DNA of 33,075 nucleotides from CAJQQY01 sp964352225 (lineage in GTDB: Bacteria; Bacteroidota; Bacteroidia; Chitinophagales; Saprospiraceae). The DNA lies in contig CAYGRM010000026.1 in assembly GCA_964352225.1 (NCBI GenBank), forward strand, positions 1-33,075. The letters run 5' to 3'. Each line of letters opens with the position of its first letter. Within the stretch, counting starts at the first letter, position 1. The notes beneath the pieces were generated by a model that worked only from the letters and a program-made list of their open reading frames with translations, was not told the origin of the DNA and did no database searches. The position numbers and the translations under genes were made by a program. This document shows positions 8,126-16,057 of this stretch, piece by piece.

Positions 8126-8497
8126 TTATGTTACGTTTCCTTGTTTTGCATTTATACTTAAAACTGCGGTAGGCATAATCATTAATCTTTTTTCACTAAT
8201 TAATATTCCTGTACGTTTACATACACCATAAGTTTTGTTTTCTATTCTTAGCAGCGCGGATTCTAAAGCGTTTACTTTTTTTTTCAAACGCGTCACCATT
8301 CTATCGAGCATTGCTCTATTTTGATATCTTCGACTGTCATCACTAAAACTCATATCAGCTTGCGCAATATATTTTTTTTGATCTAGTTGTTGTCGTTGCA
8401 ATGACCTCAATTCTTCTTGAGCTGTTGATATTTTTTCTTCGATGTTATTTTTAAATTTTTGCAACTTTTCGTCGCTGTACTTTTTTGTTTTTTCCAT
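8126..8497 (-). CDS. TraR/DksA-like protein
   Basis: A 123-residue protein from the preferred ATG at 8497. The frame is open to 8545, but the promoter-like motif (8508-8539) lies inside that extension, so the longer start would be upstream of transcription. The N-terminal half is a coiled coil (KNNIEEKISTAQEELRSLQRQQLDQKKY). The C-terminal part has the DksA signature ALLRIENKTYGVCKRTG...EKRLMIMPTAVLSI. Only one cysteine (Cys93) is present; the distal zinc ligands of classical DksA are replaced by SINAK, so zinc binding is unlikely. The family binds the RNA polymerase secondary channel. It probably modulates transcription of stress genes, but this is an inference. Confidence 0.82.
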   Translation of the reverse strand: MEKTKKYSDEKLQKFKNNIEEKISTAQEELRSLQRQQLDQKKYIAQADMSFSDDSRRYQNRAMLDRMVTRLKKKVNALESALLRIENKTYGVCKRTGILISEKRLMIMPTAVLSINAKQGNVT

Positions 8498-8507
8498 TTT
8501 TTCTTTT

Positions 8508-8539
8508 TTCTCTAAAAAGGATGAAGGAGGCAATTGTTC
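8508..8539 (-). promoter_or_regulatory. GAAC-N17-TTTTTAGA promoter-like site, copy 4
   Basis: On the minus strand GAAC is at 8539-8536 and AGA at 8513-8511, with five T before and GAAAAA after. The block TTCATCCTTTTTAGA is identical to copy 2. Only 13 nt separate the AGA from the ATG at 8497, so the transcript leader would be very short. Confidence 0.65.
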
Positions 8540-8626
8540 ACTCAAAAAATTGATTTGGAAAAATTAAAATTGGAAGGCTATTAATTAGGAAAGGGGAAGA
8601 GATTTTGGAAAAGAAAAAACCTCAAA

Positions 8627-8640
8627 GATATCATGATATC
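8627..8640. repeat. 14-bp perfect palindrome
   Basis: GATATCATGATATC in the 218-nt gap between the DksA-like gene and mnmE. It could be a dimeric regulator site; no function can be assigned. Nothing else is evident in this gap besides the promoter-like motif at its left edge. Confidence 0.4.
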
Positions 8641-8763
8641 CATTATCATGTATTTGCATTTTGTGATGATTGATTCTCCACTTGAATATCTGGAGTAAGG
8701 TTATCTATTTCTTACAATAATGAACTAACTGAAAATGAAAGGCAGGCTAATAAAAAAAGGATA

Positions 8764-10149
8764 TTACTTCCCAATACAAAAATTAGCAAAAATATTCCCC
8801 AATAAATCGTCCGTTGAGATTTCACCAGTAATACTTCCCAAGTGATAAATCGCCTGACGAATATCCATTGCTACAAAGTCGGAAGTAATCCCATCCTCCA
8901 TACTTCGCAGCACATCACTCAAGCTGGTATGCGCTTTTTGCAATGCATCAAAATGCCGAGCATTCGTGACTACGGTACTTTCCAAATTCAATTGGTTAGT
9001 AATGACTGTATGGTGAATTTTATCTTTTAAGTATTCAATATTCATTTTTGCAATAGCAGAAACTGGAACAAATTGATCTGCTGTTAAAATTTCATTCGTA
9101 TAATGTTCTGCTTTAGTGTATGGATTCAAGTCCATTTTATTGGCAATGGCAAGGAAGTGAATATTTTTCTTTACCAATTTTTCCAAATCAGCTTTGACCT
9201 CTTCCGGTGGAGTTTTGATCACATCAAAAACATAAATCAACAATGCCGACTGATCTATTTTCTCAAAAGTTTTTTCGACTCCAACTGCTTCGATCGTGTC
9301 TTGTGCTTCTCGAATTCCCGCAGTATCAATGAGGCGAAATTCAACACCTTTGATATTTAAAACTTCCTCAATCGTGTCACGAGTCGTTCCTGCAATTTCA
9401 GAAACGATGGCTCTTTCTTCATTCAGTAATGCATTGAGTAAAGTTGATTTTCCTGCATTTGGACGACCTGCAATAACTGTGTTGATTCCATTTTTGATCA
9501 CATTTCCCAAGCGGAAAGATTCAATCAAAGAATGAATCAAACCTTGTATTTTTTTTACTAAAATTTTCAATTCATCTCGATTCGCAAACTCCACATCTTC
9601 TTCTGCAAAGTCCAACTCCAATTCTATCAAACTCGCAAAGTCTAAAAGTTCTTGTCTCAGATTTTTTATTTCATCAGAAAAACCACCACGCATTTGTTGC
9701 ATCGCAATCGCATGAGAACTTTCCGAACTTGAAGCAATCAAATCAGCCACCGCTTCCGCTTGCGACAAATCCATTTGTCCATTCAAAAAAGCCCGTAGCG
9801 TAAACTCTCCAGGATTGGCCATCCGAGCGCCATTTGTGATAAAAACTTGAATTAATTTTTGGATGATAAAGTTGGAACCGTGGCAACTAATTTCGGCTAC
9901 ATTTTCTTTTGTATATGATTTTGGTGTTTTAAAAATAGAAACTAACACCTCATCAATAATATGTCCTTCTTCTCGAATGGTACCCAAGTGAATCGTATGT
10001 GTTGCTTGCTCAGTTAGTTTTTTTCCATAAAAAACTTGATCGACTATTTCTATCGCATCCTTACCTGAAAGACGAATCACTCCAATCGCTCCAACACCTG
10101 CTGGAGTTGCTAATGCTACAATCGTATCGTTTAAATTATGTTGACTCAT
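8764..10149 (-). CDS. mnmE: tRNA uridine-5-carboxymethylaminomethyl(34) synthesis GTPase MnmE
   Basis: A 461-residue protein, the full family length. The N-terminal tetrahydrofolate-binding domain starts NDTIVALATPAGVGAIGVIRLSG. A helical region follows. The inserted G domain has the P-loop GRPNAGKST (about residues 227-235), the switch-II DTAG (about 273) and NKMD. The C-terminus is the invariant CIGK with the catalytic Cys. With MnmG it modifies the wobble uridine of certain tRNAs. It stands alone; downstream lies the DksA-like gene, upstream a degraded fragment. Confidence 0.97.
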   Translation of the reverse strand: MSQHNLNDTIVALATPAGVGAIGVIRLSGKDAIEIVDQVFYGKKLTEQATHTIHLGTIREEGHIIDEVLVSIFKTPKSYTKENVAEISCHGSNFIIQKLIQVFITNGARMANPGEFTLRAFLNGQMDLSQAEAVADLIASSSESSHAIAMQQMRGGFSDEIKNLRQELLDFASLIELELDFAEEDVEFANRDELKILVKKIQGLIHSLIESFRLGNVIKNGINTVIAGRPNAGKSTLLNALLNEERAIVSEIAGTTRDTIEEVLNIKGVEFRLIDTAGIREAQDTIEAVGVEKTFEKIDQSALLIYVFDVIKTPPEEVKADLEKLVKKNIHFLAIANKMDLNPYTKAEHYTNEILTADQFVPVSAIAKMNIEYLKDKIHHTVITNQLNLESTVVTNARHFDALQKAHTSLSDVLRSMEDGITSDFVAMDIRQAIYHLGSITGEISTDDLLGNIFANFCIGK

Positions 10150-10330
10150 TTATCTATTTGTTCAAAAAATGCAAAGGTAAGAAAACCTAAATTAGAATTA
10201 TTTAAGGAGTAAAATTGAATTTCAGTATGGATAACAATTCAAGATAAAAATAGATGTAGAAAAAAAGGATTTTATAAAATTCAGAAAAGAATATCAAAAA
10301 CGAGAGGAATTGAAAAAAATAATAGAAGTA

Positions 10331-10432
10331 TCTGATGGAGTGGCTATTCCTAATCAAGGAGTTAGAACTCAGCCAACACTTGGAATAAATTATATTATAG
10401 CGTTGGATGGTAATTTTCCAAGTAGGAGCTAA
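10331..10432 (+). pseudogene. C-terminal remnant of a phage tail collar-type protein
   Basis: The frame ending at TAA 10430-10432 reads VRTQPTLGINYIIALDGNFPSRS at its end. This closely matches the conserved C-terminus of tail-collar / microcystin-dependent proteins (QPYL.LNYIIAL.G.FPSR). Only about 30 residues are recognisable. Upstream in this frame (10235 onward) there is no ATG and no collar domain. Another frame (10260-10322) encodes a charged peptide that could join at a nine-A run at 10314-10322, suggesting a decayed or frameshifted gene. The rest of the 10150-10520 gap holds no other gene. The remnant ends just before a terminator shared with rpsT. Confidence 0.65.
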
Positions 10433-10451
10433 TAATTTTGCCTATTATGAT

Positions 10452-10490
10452 AAAAAAAGTGTATTCCTCATTGAAGAATACACTTTTTTT
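10452..10490. terminator. Bidirectional terminator
   Basis: AAAAAAAGTGTATTC (10452-10466) pairs perfectly with GAATACACTTTTTTT (10476-10490) around a 9-nt loop. It lies 30 nt downstream of rpsT (minus) and 19 nt downstream of the collar-protein remnant (plus). Confidence 0.93.
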
Positions 10491-10520
10491 GTAGTATGAG
10501 GAACCTATCTAGGATAGATA

Positions 10521-10772
10521 TTATAAGCCGTTAACGAATTTTGTTAACTTACCTTTAAGGTTAGCTGCTTTATTCTTGTGCCAAGTGTTTTTCTTAGCTA
10601 ATCTATCAATCATGCTGATAACTTTAGGCAATAATTTTTCTGCCTCAACTTTATCCTCCATTTCTCTCAAGTTCTTAATAGTCGTTCTAGCTGATTTTTT
10701 GTAGTAACGATTTTGAACACGCTTTTTAGCGTCTTGACGAATTCTTTTCTTTGCTGACTTGTGATGTGCCAT
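10521..10772 (-). CDS. rpsT: 30S ribosomal protein S20
   Basis: An 83-residue, very basic protein beginning MAHHKSAKKRIRQDAKKR, with the SARTTIKNL and HKNKAANLKGKLTKFV motifs of bacterial S20. It binds 16S rRNA during early 30S assembly. Normal length. A promoter box and a small leader hairpin lie upstream; a bidirectional terminator follows. Monocistronic. Confidence 0.97.
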   Translation of the reverse strand: MAHHKSAKKRIRQDAKKRVQNRYYKKSARTTIKNLREMEDKVEAEKLLPKVISMIDRLAKKNTWHKNKAANLKGKLTKFVNGL

Positions 10773-10810
10773 TATGTATATATTTTCTAAAAAATTATGA
10801 TCTAATTATA

Positions 10811-10838
10811 CCATTTTCACAAATGGAGTGCAAATTTA
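10811..10838 (-). promoter_or_regulatory. rpsT promoter box and leader hairpin
   Basis: On the minus strand TAAATTTG (10838-10831) matches the Bacteroidota -7 consensus TAnnTTTG exactly. A TTTTC about 19 nt upstream is a weak -33 match. Predicted transcription start is near 10825, giving a leader of about 50 nt. That leader begins with a 6-bp hairpin, CCATTT/AAATGG with a 4-nt loop (10811-10826). Confidence 0.5.
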
Positions 10839-10988
10839 TAGCTTTTATTTATAAAAGAAAACTTTTATCCATATTTTATTTATAGTTTTTTAGAATTAAA
10901 CCTTTATAAAAAAGCATAAAAACGACATTCAAATCGACACATATTTGAATATTTTCAACGATATTTGCCTAAATTTTACAGGTAGATT

Positions 10989-11005
10989 AGAACATTATCT
11001 GTTCT
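10989..11005. promoter_or_regulatory. Inverted repeat upstream of sucA
   Basis: AGAACA-N5-TGTTCT, a perfect 6-bp dyad 89 nt before the sucA ATG. It is a possible operator. The remainder of the 322-nt rpsT-sucA gap is AT-rich with imperfect promoter boxes (CATATTTG, GATATTTG) and no gene. Confidence 0.35.
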
Positions 11006-11094
11006 CAAACCTTAGACCTAAATAAGATCAATTATATAAATCAAAACACATTTACGATCCTACCGTAAATACTAAGAAAAATACCATATTTAAT

Positions 11095-13908
11095 ATGAAC
11101 GATTATTCCTACGTGTTCAATGCACATCCCAACTTTATAGAATCGATGTATAAAAAATTTCAAGAGGATCCTACATCTGTAGAAGATGGTTGGAGATCTT
11201 TCTTTGAAGGGTTTGAATTTGCCACCAAAGCAAATGGAAATGGTAACGGTTCCGCGGCTACTGCCCCTAGCAATGGTTCTGCGACGATGAATGAAAAAGA
11301 ATTTGGAGTACAATCGATTATTCATGGCTTCCGAAGTCGAGGCCATTTAAAATCTACTACGAATCCTATTCGATCACGTAGAGACCGAAGTCCGAACTTA
11401 GATTTGGCGGATTACAATTTGGAAGAAAGTGATTTGGATAAATCATTTGCTGCAGGGGAGGAGATAGGTTTGCGAAATGCGACTTTACGACAAATTATCA
11501 CAAAGCTAGAACAAATTTATTGTGGAAATATCGGTTACGAATATACTTATATTGAGAATCGAGCCCGACGAATGTGGTTGCGTGACAAAATCGAAAATAG
11601 AGACTCTAGCAACTTTGGTTTAAGTCTTGAAAAAAAGAAACGAATTCTTCAAAAAGTAAGTGATGCGGTAGGCTTCGAGAAATTTTTGCATACCAAGTAT
11701 ATCGGTCAAAAAAGATTTTCATTAGAAGGCGGCGAATCAACCATTGCAGCGTTGGATGCGATAATTAATGCGGCAGCCAATGCAGAAGAAGCATTTGGAA
11801 AAGGAACCAAAGAGCACCCAATCTATAATGTAGAAGAAGTCGTGATCGGAATGGCTCACCGTGGTCGATTGAACGTTTTGGCAAATATTATGGGGAAAAC
11901 GTACGAACATATTTTTAATGAGTTCGAAGGTACGGCTATTCCTGATTTGAGTTTTGGAGATGGAGATGTAAAATATCACTTAGGATATTCTTCTCAAATC
12001 AAAACGCCTTCAGGTAGAAAAATTCATTTAAAATTAGCTCCAAATCCTTCCCATTTGGAATCGGTAAATACTGTAGTGGAGGGATTTGCAAGAGCCAAGG
12101 CAGATATTTTATATGAAAGTAATTACGATAAAATCCTTCCGATTTTGATTCATGGTGATGCTGCCATTGCAGGTCAAGGGATCGTCTATGAAACGGTTCA
12201 AATGAGTCAATTAGATGGATACTATACAGGTGGAACGATTCATTTTGTCATCAATAATCAGATTGGATTTACTACTGATTTTGATGATGCACGATCTTCT
12301 ACTTATTCCACAGGTGTAGCAAGTTTGGTGCAGGCTCCAGTTTTCCATGTGAATGGAGATGATCCTGAAGCGGTGATTTTTGCAGTTGAATTAGCTACCG
12401 AATATCGTCAAAAATTCCATACAGATGTTTTCATTGATATGGTTTGTTATCGTAAGCATGGGCATAACGAAGGTGATGATCCACAGTTTACCCAACCTGA
12501 GATGTACATCAACTTCATTAAAAATCACAAAGATCCAAGAGAGATCTATTCTCAAGTTTTGGCGGAGAGAGGCGACGTTGAGAAAGATTTGGCTGAAAAA
12601 ATGGAGAAAGAGTTTTGGGATAATCTTCAAGAACGATTGGATAGTGTCAAACAAAAACCATTGCCTTACGATTATCAAACTCCAGAGTTAGCTTGGAAAA
12701 AATTAACTCGGACGACTGATTTAAAAGATTTCCAAAGTTCTCCTGCTACTGGAATTGCCAAAATTAAGGTAAACAAAATCATCAATCATTTGATGAATCT
12801 ACCTGACAACTTTCATCAATTATCTAAAATTAATCGATTGATTAAAGGAAAACAAAAGTTGCTTGATGAGAATAAATTAGATTGGGCAATGGCAGAGTTG
12901 ATGGCTTATGGGTCTATTTTATTGGAAAATAGAAATGTGAGAATGAGTGGACAAGATGTGAAGCGGGGAACTTTCTCTCACCGGCACGCGGTGTTTAATG
13001 ATGCTAAAAATTTCGAAGAGTACAATCGATTGGATGGAATGGCAGAAAAACAAGGGAAGTTTAGAATTTATAATTCTTTCCTTTCTGAATTTGGAGTACT
13101 TGGATTTGAATATGGCTATTCTTTGGCAACGCCTGATGACTTAGTGATTTGGGAAGCACAGTTTGGTGATTTTTACAATGGAGCTCAAACCATTGTTGAT
13201 CAATATATTTCTGCTGCCGAAAGTAAATGGCAAAGAATGAGTGGTTTAGTGATGTTGTTACCTCATGGGTACGAAGGGCAAGGACCAGAGCACTCAAGTG
13301 CAAGATTAGAAAGATTTTTGCAAATGTGTGCTGAAGCAAATATAACAGTTGCCAATATCACTACTCCTGCGAATATTTTCCATGCGATGCGAAGACAATT
13401 GGCTCGACCTTTCCGAAAGCCATTGATCATCATGTCGCCAAAATCATTGTTGCGACATCCAATGGCTGTTTCTGATTTGGAAGATTTCGAAACTGGAAAT
13501 GGATTTAAAGAAGTCATCAATGATCCTGAGGTAAATAAGAAAAATGAGAAAAAGGTGAAACGTGTTTTGCTATGTACCGGAAAAATCTATTATGATTTAT
13601 TGGAGAAAAAGATGGAAGAAAAAAGAGAGGATGTGGCAATCGTAAGATTAGAACAACTATATCCTCTACCTACTAATCAGTTGAATGATATTTTCAATCA
13701 ATATAAAAATGCTGAATTTAAATGGGTGCAAGAAGAGTCTGCAAATATGGGAGCTTGGAGATATATCCATACCCAGTTTAAAGAGTATCATGAAAATATT
13801 ATGATTGAGAATATTTCAAGAAGAGCGACAGCTTCACCTGCTACAGGATTTAAGAAGGTACACGAGGAACAACAAAAAGAGATAGTTGCCAAAGCGTTTA
13901 AAAAATAG
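11095..13908 (+). CDS. sucA: 2-oxoglutarate dehydrogenase E1 component
   Basis: A 937-residue thiamine-diphosphate enzyme of full length. The start MNDYSYVFNAHPNFIESMY is the typical E1o N-terminal motif. A Gly/Asn/Ser/Ala-rich linker (about 45-65) follows. The catalytic half contains MAHRGRLNVLANI, HGDAAIAGQGIVYETVQMS (about 352-370) and RKHGHNEGDDP (about 452). The transketolase-like pyrimidine half holds GTFSHRHAV and LLPHGYEGQGPEHSSAR. It decarboxylates 2-oxoglutarate in the TCA cycle and passes the succinyl group to E2 (SucB). No sucB or lpd is adjacent: a convergent cytochrome gene follows, so E2 and E3 must lie elsewhere. Confidence 0.97.
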   Translation: MNDYSYVFNAHPNFIESMYKKFQEDPTSVEDGWRSFFEGFEFATKANGNGNGSAATAPSNGSATMNEKEFGVQSIIHGFRSRGHLKSTTNPIRSRRDRSPNLDLADYNLEESDLDKSFAAGEEIGLRNATLRQIITKLEQIYCGNIGYEYTYIENRARRMWLRDKIENRDSSNFGLSLEKKKRILQKVSDAVGFEKFLHTKYIGQKRFSLEGGESTIAALDAIINAAANAEEAFGKGTKEHPIYNVEEVVIGMAHRGRLNVLANIMGKTYEHIFNEFEGTAIPDLSFGDGDVKYHLGYSSQIKTPSGRKIHLKLAPNPSHLESVNTVVEGFARAKADILYESNYDKILPILIHGDAAIAGQGIVYETVQMSQLDGYYTGGTIHFVINNQIGFTTDFDDARSSTYSTGVASLVQAPVFHVNGDDPEAVIFAVELATEYRQKFHTDVFIDMVCYRKHGHNEGDDPQFTQPEMYINFIKNHKDPREIYSQVLAERGDVEKDLAEKMEKEFWDNLQERLDSVKQKPLPYDYQTPELAWKKLTRTTDLKDFQSSPATGIAKIKVNKIINHLMNLPDNFHQLSKINRLIKGKQKLLDENKLDWAMAELMAYGSILLENRNVRMSGQDVKRGTFSHRHAVFNDAKNFEEYNRLDGMAEKQGKFRIYNSFLSEFGVLGFEYGYSLATPDDLVIWEAQFGDFYNGAQTIVDQYISAAESKWQRMSGLVMLLPHGYEGQGPEHSSARLERFLQMCAEANITVANITTPANIFHAMRRQLARPFRKPLIIMSPKSLLRHPMAVSDLEDFETGNGFKEVINDPEVNKKNEKKVKRVLLCTGKIYYDLLEKKMEEKREDVAIVRLEQLYPLPTNQLNDIFNQYKNAEFKWVQEESANMGAWRYIHTQFKEYHENIMIENISRRATASPATGFKKVHEEQQKEIVAKAFKK

Positions 13909-13929
13909 TGGCATCTATTTTTTTCATAA

Positions 13930-13970
13930 AAAGAAAACCCTAGAAGATTTATTCTCCTAGGGTTTTCTTT
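13930..13970. terminator. Bidirectional terminator after sucA
   Basis: AAAGAAAACCCTAG (13930-13943) pairs with CTAGGGTTTTCTTT (13957-13970), followed by further T. It lies between the convergent sucA and diheme cytochrome genes. Confidence 0.92.
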
Positions 13971-13990
13971 TTTGCATTTTATTGAGATCA

Positions 13991-15016
13991 CTATTTCGCT
14001 CTTAATTCAATGTAACTCCTTAAATCTTCGATCATCTGATCACTCATTTTCTCTTGAGTATATTGTGGCATGTAAGCTTTCTTACCATTCATTGGTGGCG
14101 TTCCGTATCGCGCTACCTGATAAATTGAATATCGAGTATATCGTGGAATGTGTTTATCTAAATGCTGAAAAGTTAACTTTTCATCATCCAAATCAAAATA
14201 AGAATATCGTTTATCCTTGTGACAATGTTGACAACTTAATTCATAAATCAATTTTCCATTATCAGGATTTCCTTTCAAACCATATCCGACCTTCCGATCA
14301 CTTGGAGGAGTGATAAAAGTTGCTGGCGAACCTTTCAAATAATAAGATTTAATTAATTCGATAGCAGCAGTTTTATCGCCATTATTATTAAGTGCGGCGT
14401 TGACCATTTTATAATCAGTTTCTGATAAATTAAGGTCTTCCATTTTTAACTCCATGGTCCAAAGCCAAGCCAAAACAGATTCTACTTCCCAATTTTTTAA
14501 CTTCCGACCTTGCGCACATTCAACTGCACAAAGTTGAATTGCTTCTCGAATATTATTTCTAGCAGGTTCGACAAGTTTTCCATATTTTTTATCATAATCA
14601 CCATTATAAAAGGAAGTTCGATTAACAATACCATATAGTGATGTTCCTTGCAAAAAAGGAAGTCCATTTTCTTTTGCATAATTCAATCTTGCTTGCGGGT
14701 CAGACACCCGTAAATCTGGATCTTCTTTGACCACATTATGGCAAGAAGTACAAACGAAGTGTTTACTTTGCTTTTTAGTTTTGCCACCACCTGGTTTTAC
14801 AGCAATTCCTCGAAGGGCTAAGTCTTCACCAATTGCGGCAGAGGCACCTTTGATCAAGTTAGCTTGATGCTGAATAGGAGCGTCGCCTAATTTTTTTAAA
14901 ACTTCAGAAATTGCATCACTTTTCTTTATTTCAATAAGAGGTTTCTCCTCAGGCAAGAAACTAGTTAAAATAATAGTTACTGAAATTAATATGGATATTA
15001 AAAATAATTTTTTAAT
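13991..15016 (-). CDS. Membrane-anchored diheme c-type cytochrome
   Basis: Numbering from the TTG at 14956, it has two heme motifs, CTSCH (69-73) and CQHCH (242-246). The conserved context GTSLYGIVNRTSFYNGDY lies between them and MPQYTQEKMSDQMIEDLRSYI at the end, as in periplasmic cytochrome c domains. The TTG gives no signal peptide, but the frame stays open to 15028 and encodes a good signal/anchor: IKKLFLISILISV from 15016, then TIILTSFLPEE. No ATG, GTG or upstream TTG exists there, so initiation would need ATT (15016), or a base is missing; I give 15016 as the start with low certainty. The role is electron transfer in the periplasm; redox partners are unknown. It is last in an operon-like run with a DUF5777 gene and a small cytochrome. 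Confidence 0.78.
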   Translation of the reverse strand: MKKLFLISILISVTIILTSFLPEEKPLIEIKKSDAISEVLKKLGDAPIQHQANLIKGASAAIGEDLALRGIAVKPGGGKTKKQSKHFVCTSCHNVVKEDPDLRVSDPQARLNYAKENGLPFLQGTSLYGIVNRTSFYNGDYDKKYGKLVEPARNNIREAIQLCAVECAQGRKLKNWEVESVLAWLWTMELKMEDLNLSETDYKMVNAALNNNGDKTAAIELIKSYYLKGSPATFITPPSDRKVGYGLKGNPDNGKLIYELSCQHCHKDKRYSYFDLDDEKLTFQHLDKHIPRYTRYSIYQVARYGTPPMNGKKAYMPQYTQEKMSDQMIEDLRSYIELRAK

Positions 15017-15042
15017 AAATCGTGCTTTTCACTTTTAAGTAT

Positions 15043-15070
15043 TTCGAAGCTTTTGCTTCGAATCCGAAGC
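15043..15070. repeat. Overlapping hairpins between DUF5777 and cytochrome genes
   Basis: TTCGAAGC-TTTT-GCTTCGAA (15043-15062) overlaps a second palindrome, GCTTCG-AATC-CGAAGC (15055-15070); a further TTCGAA lies at 15077. The two stems are mutually exclusive in RNA. There is no T-tract on the minus strand, so it is probably an intra-operon processing or attenuation structure. Confidence 0.5.
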
Positions 15071-15083
15071 AGGAACTTCGAAA

Positions 15084-15932
15084 TTACAGATTAAAAATTC
15101 TAGAAATGGTAAAACCAAAACGGAATTCATTGTCTCCCCAATTACTTGTAGTATATGGAATGTAATCATTTTCAATAATCCCAGTCGCATTAGTAAAATT
15201 GATTTGAAAAATATGTCCACCAGTATCAATTTCCAAACCAATTCCAATGGGAGAATAAAATCCTGCAGGCCGGTCTGCCAACAAAAAAGTAGCATCAGCA
15301 ATAATTCCAAAAACTTTATTGATTTGAATTCGAGTGGCTGCACCAACGGAAAAAATTCCGTTAACATCGTTAAAGTTGACTTTATTACGATGTGTATAAC
15401 CAGGCATAATTTGTAAAGTAAATCGCTCTGAAAATTTTCGAGCAATCAAGGCTTGAGCAGTATAAGAAACTCGATGAGCGAATTTATCGAAATTAGTTAA
15501 GGCATCACCCTCTGTACTTTTCATCGTCGAAATAGTTGAAACTCCCATCAAGGTCAAAGAGATGGGCATTGAATTATCATCTTTTTGATGGAGAATTCTA
15601 TACTTTATCGAAGGACTTACGAGTGCACCCAATGCACCTGCACCTTTAGTCCTACTGACACCAATGGTCAATTCATCAGAGACTCCGTATTCAAATCCGA
15701 ATAAAACATCAGCAGCATTTTCTAAACCATATAATGATTCCCATCCTCCTTTGATATTTCCAAATCGATGCCCAATTCGAAAATCTAATTTTCGATCAGG
15801 AACTGTTTCCACGGAGTGAGAATTAATAATTCGGGTATCTTTAAAAGTTTGGAAAACGAGATCCTGCGCATTAATTTTAGTAGAAGAAAAAATAAAAAAA
15901 GCACATATAATAATCAATAATCGATTCTTCAT
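15084..15932 (-). CDS. DUF5777 family beta-barrel protein
   Basis: A 282-residue protein with a signal peptide (MKNRLLIIICAFFIFSS...INAQ) and alternating hydrophobic/polar strands. It carries the DUF5777 pattern: FKDTRIINSHSVETVPDRKLDFRIGHRFG near the start, GFEYGVSDELTIGVSRTK in the middle and FRFGFTISRIF as the C-terminal strand. Predicted to sit in or at the outer membrane. The molecular role is unknown; in my knowledge of the family it often neighbours c-type cytochrome genes, as here. It lies between the two cytochromes on the same strand. Confidence 0.82.
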   Translation of the reverse strand: MKNRLLIIICAFFIFSSTKINAQDLVFQTFKDTRIINSHSVETVPDRKLDFRIGHRFGNIKGGWESLYGLENAADVLFGFEYGVSDELTIGVSRTKGAGALGALVSPSIKYRILHQKDDNSMPISLTLMGVSTISTMKSTEGDALTNFDKFAHRVSYTAQALIARKFSERFTLQIMPGYTHRNKVNFNDVNGIFSVGAATRIQINKVFGIIADATFLLADRPAGFYSPIGIGLEIDTGGHIFQINFTNATGIIENDYIPYTTSNWGDNEFRFGFTISRIFNL

Positions 15933-16009
15933 TTGTTAAATATTATTTAGTGATTAGTGAGGTTTAATAGGGTAAAGTGTATGAGGACCTTAGATCATCT
16001 AACGTTCAA

Positions 16010-16026
16010 CCTACCTGCAGGCAGGC
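16010..16026. repeat. CCTGCAGGCAGG-type short palindrome
   Basis: CCTACCTGCAGGCAGGC, containing the 8-bp palindrome CCTGCAGG, is strikingly GC-rich for this genome. It lies in the 125-nt gap between the small cytochrome and DUF5777 genes. A related element is at 21864-21884. A member of an interspersed palindromic repeat family is possible. Confidence 0.4.
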
Positions 16027-16057
16027 GTCAAACGAATAAAGTCTGATATTAAGTAAC

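Noticed and set aside
7572..10214. Shared 15-mer ATTTAAGGAGTAAAA at 7572 and 10200, with a near copy before coaBC
   Set aside because: It contains a Shine-Dalgarno-like core but is not at ribosome-binding distance from the annotated starts; in an AT-rich genome it may be chance.
15035..15445. 136-codon minus-strand frame inside the DUF5777 gene
   Set aside because: It overlaps a well-supported gene in another frame and its composition is that of a shadow frame.
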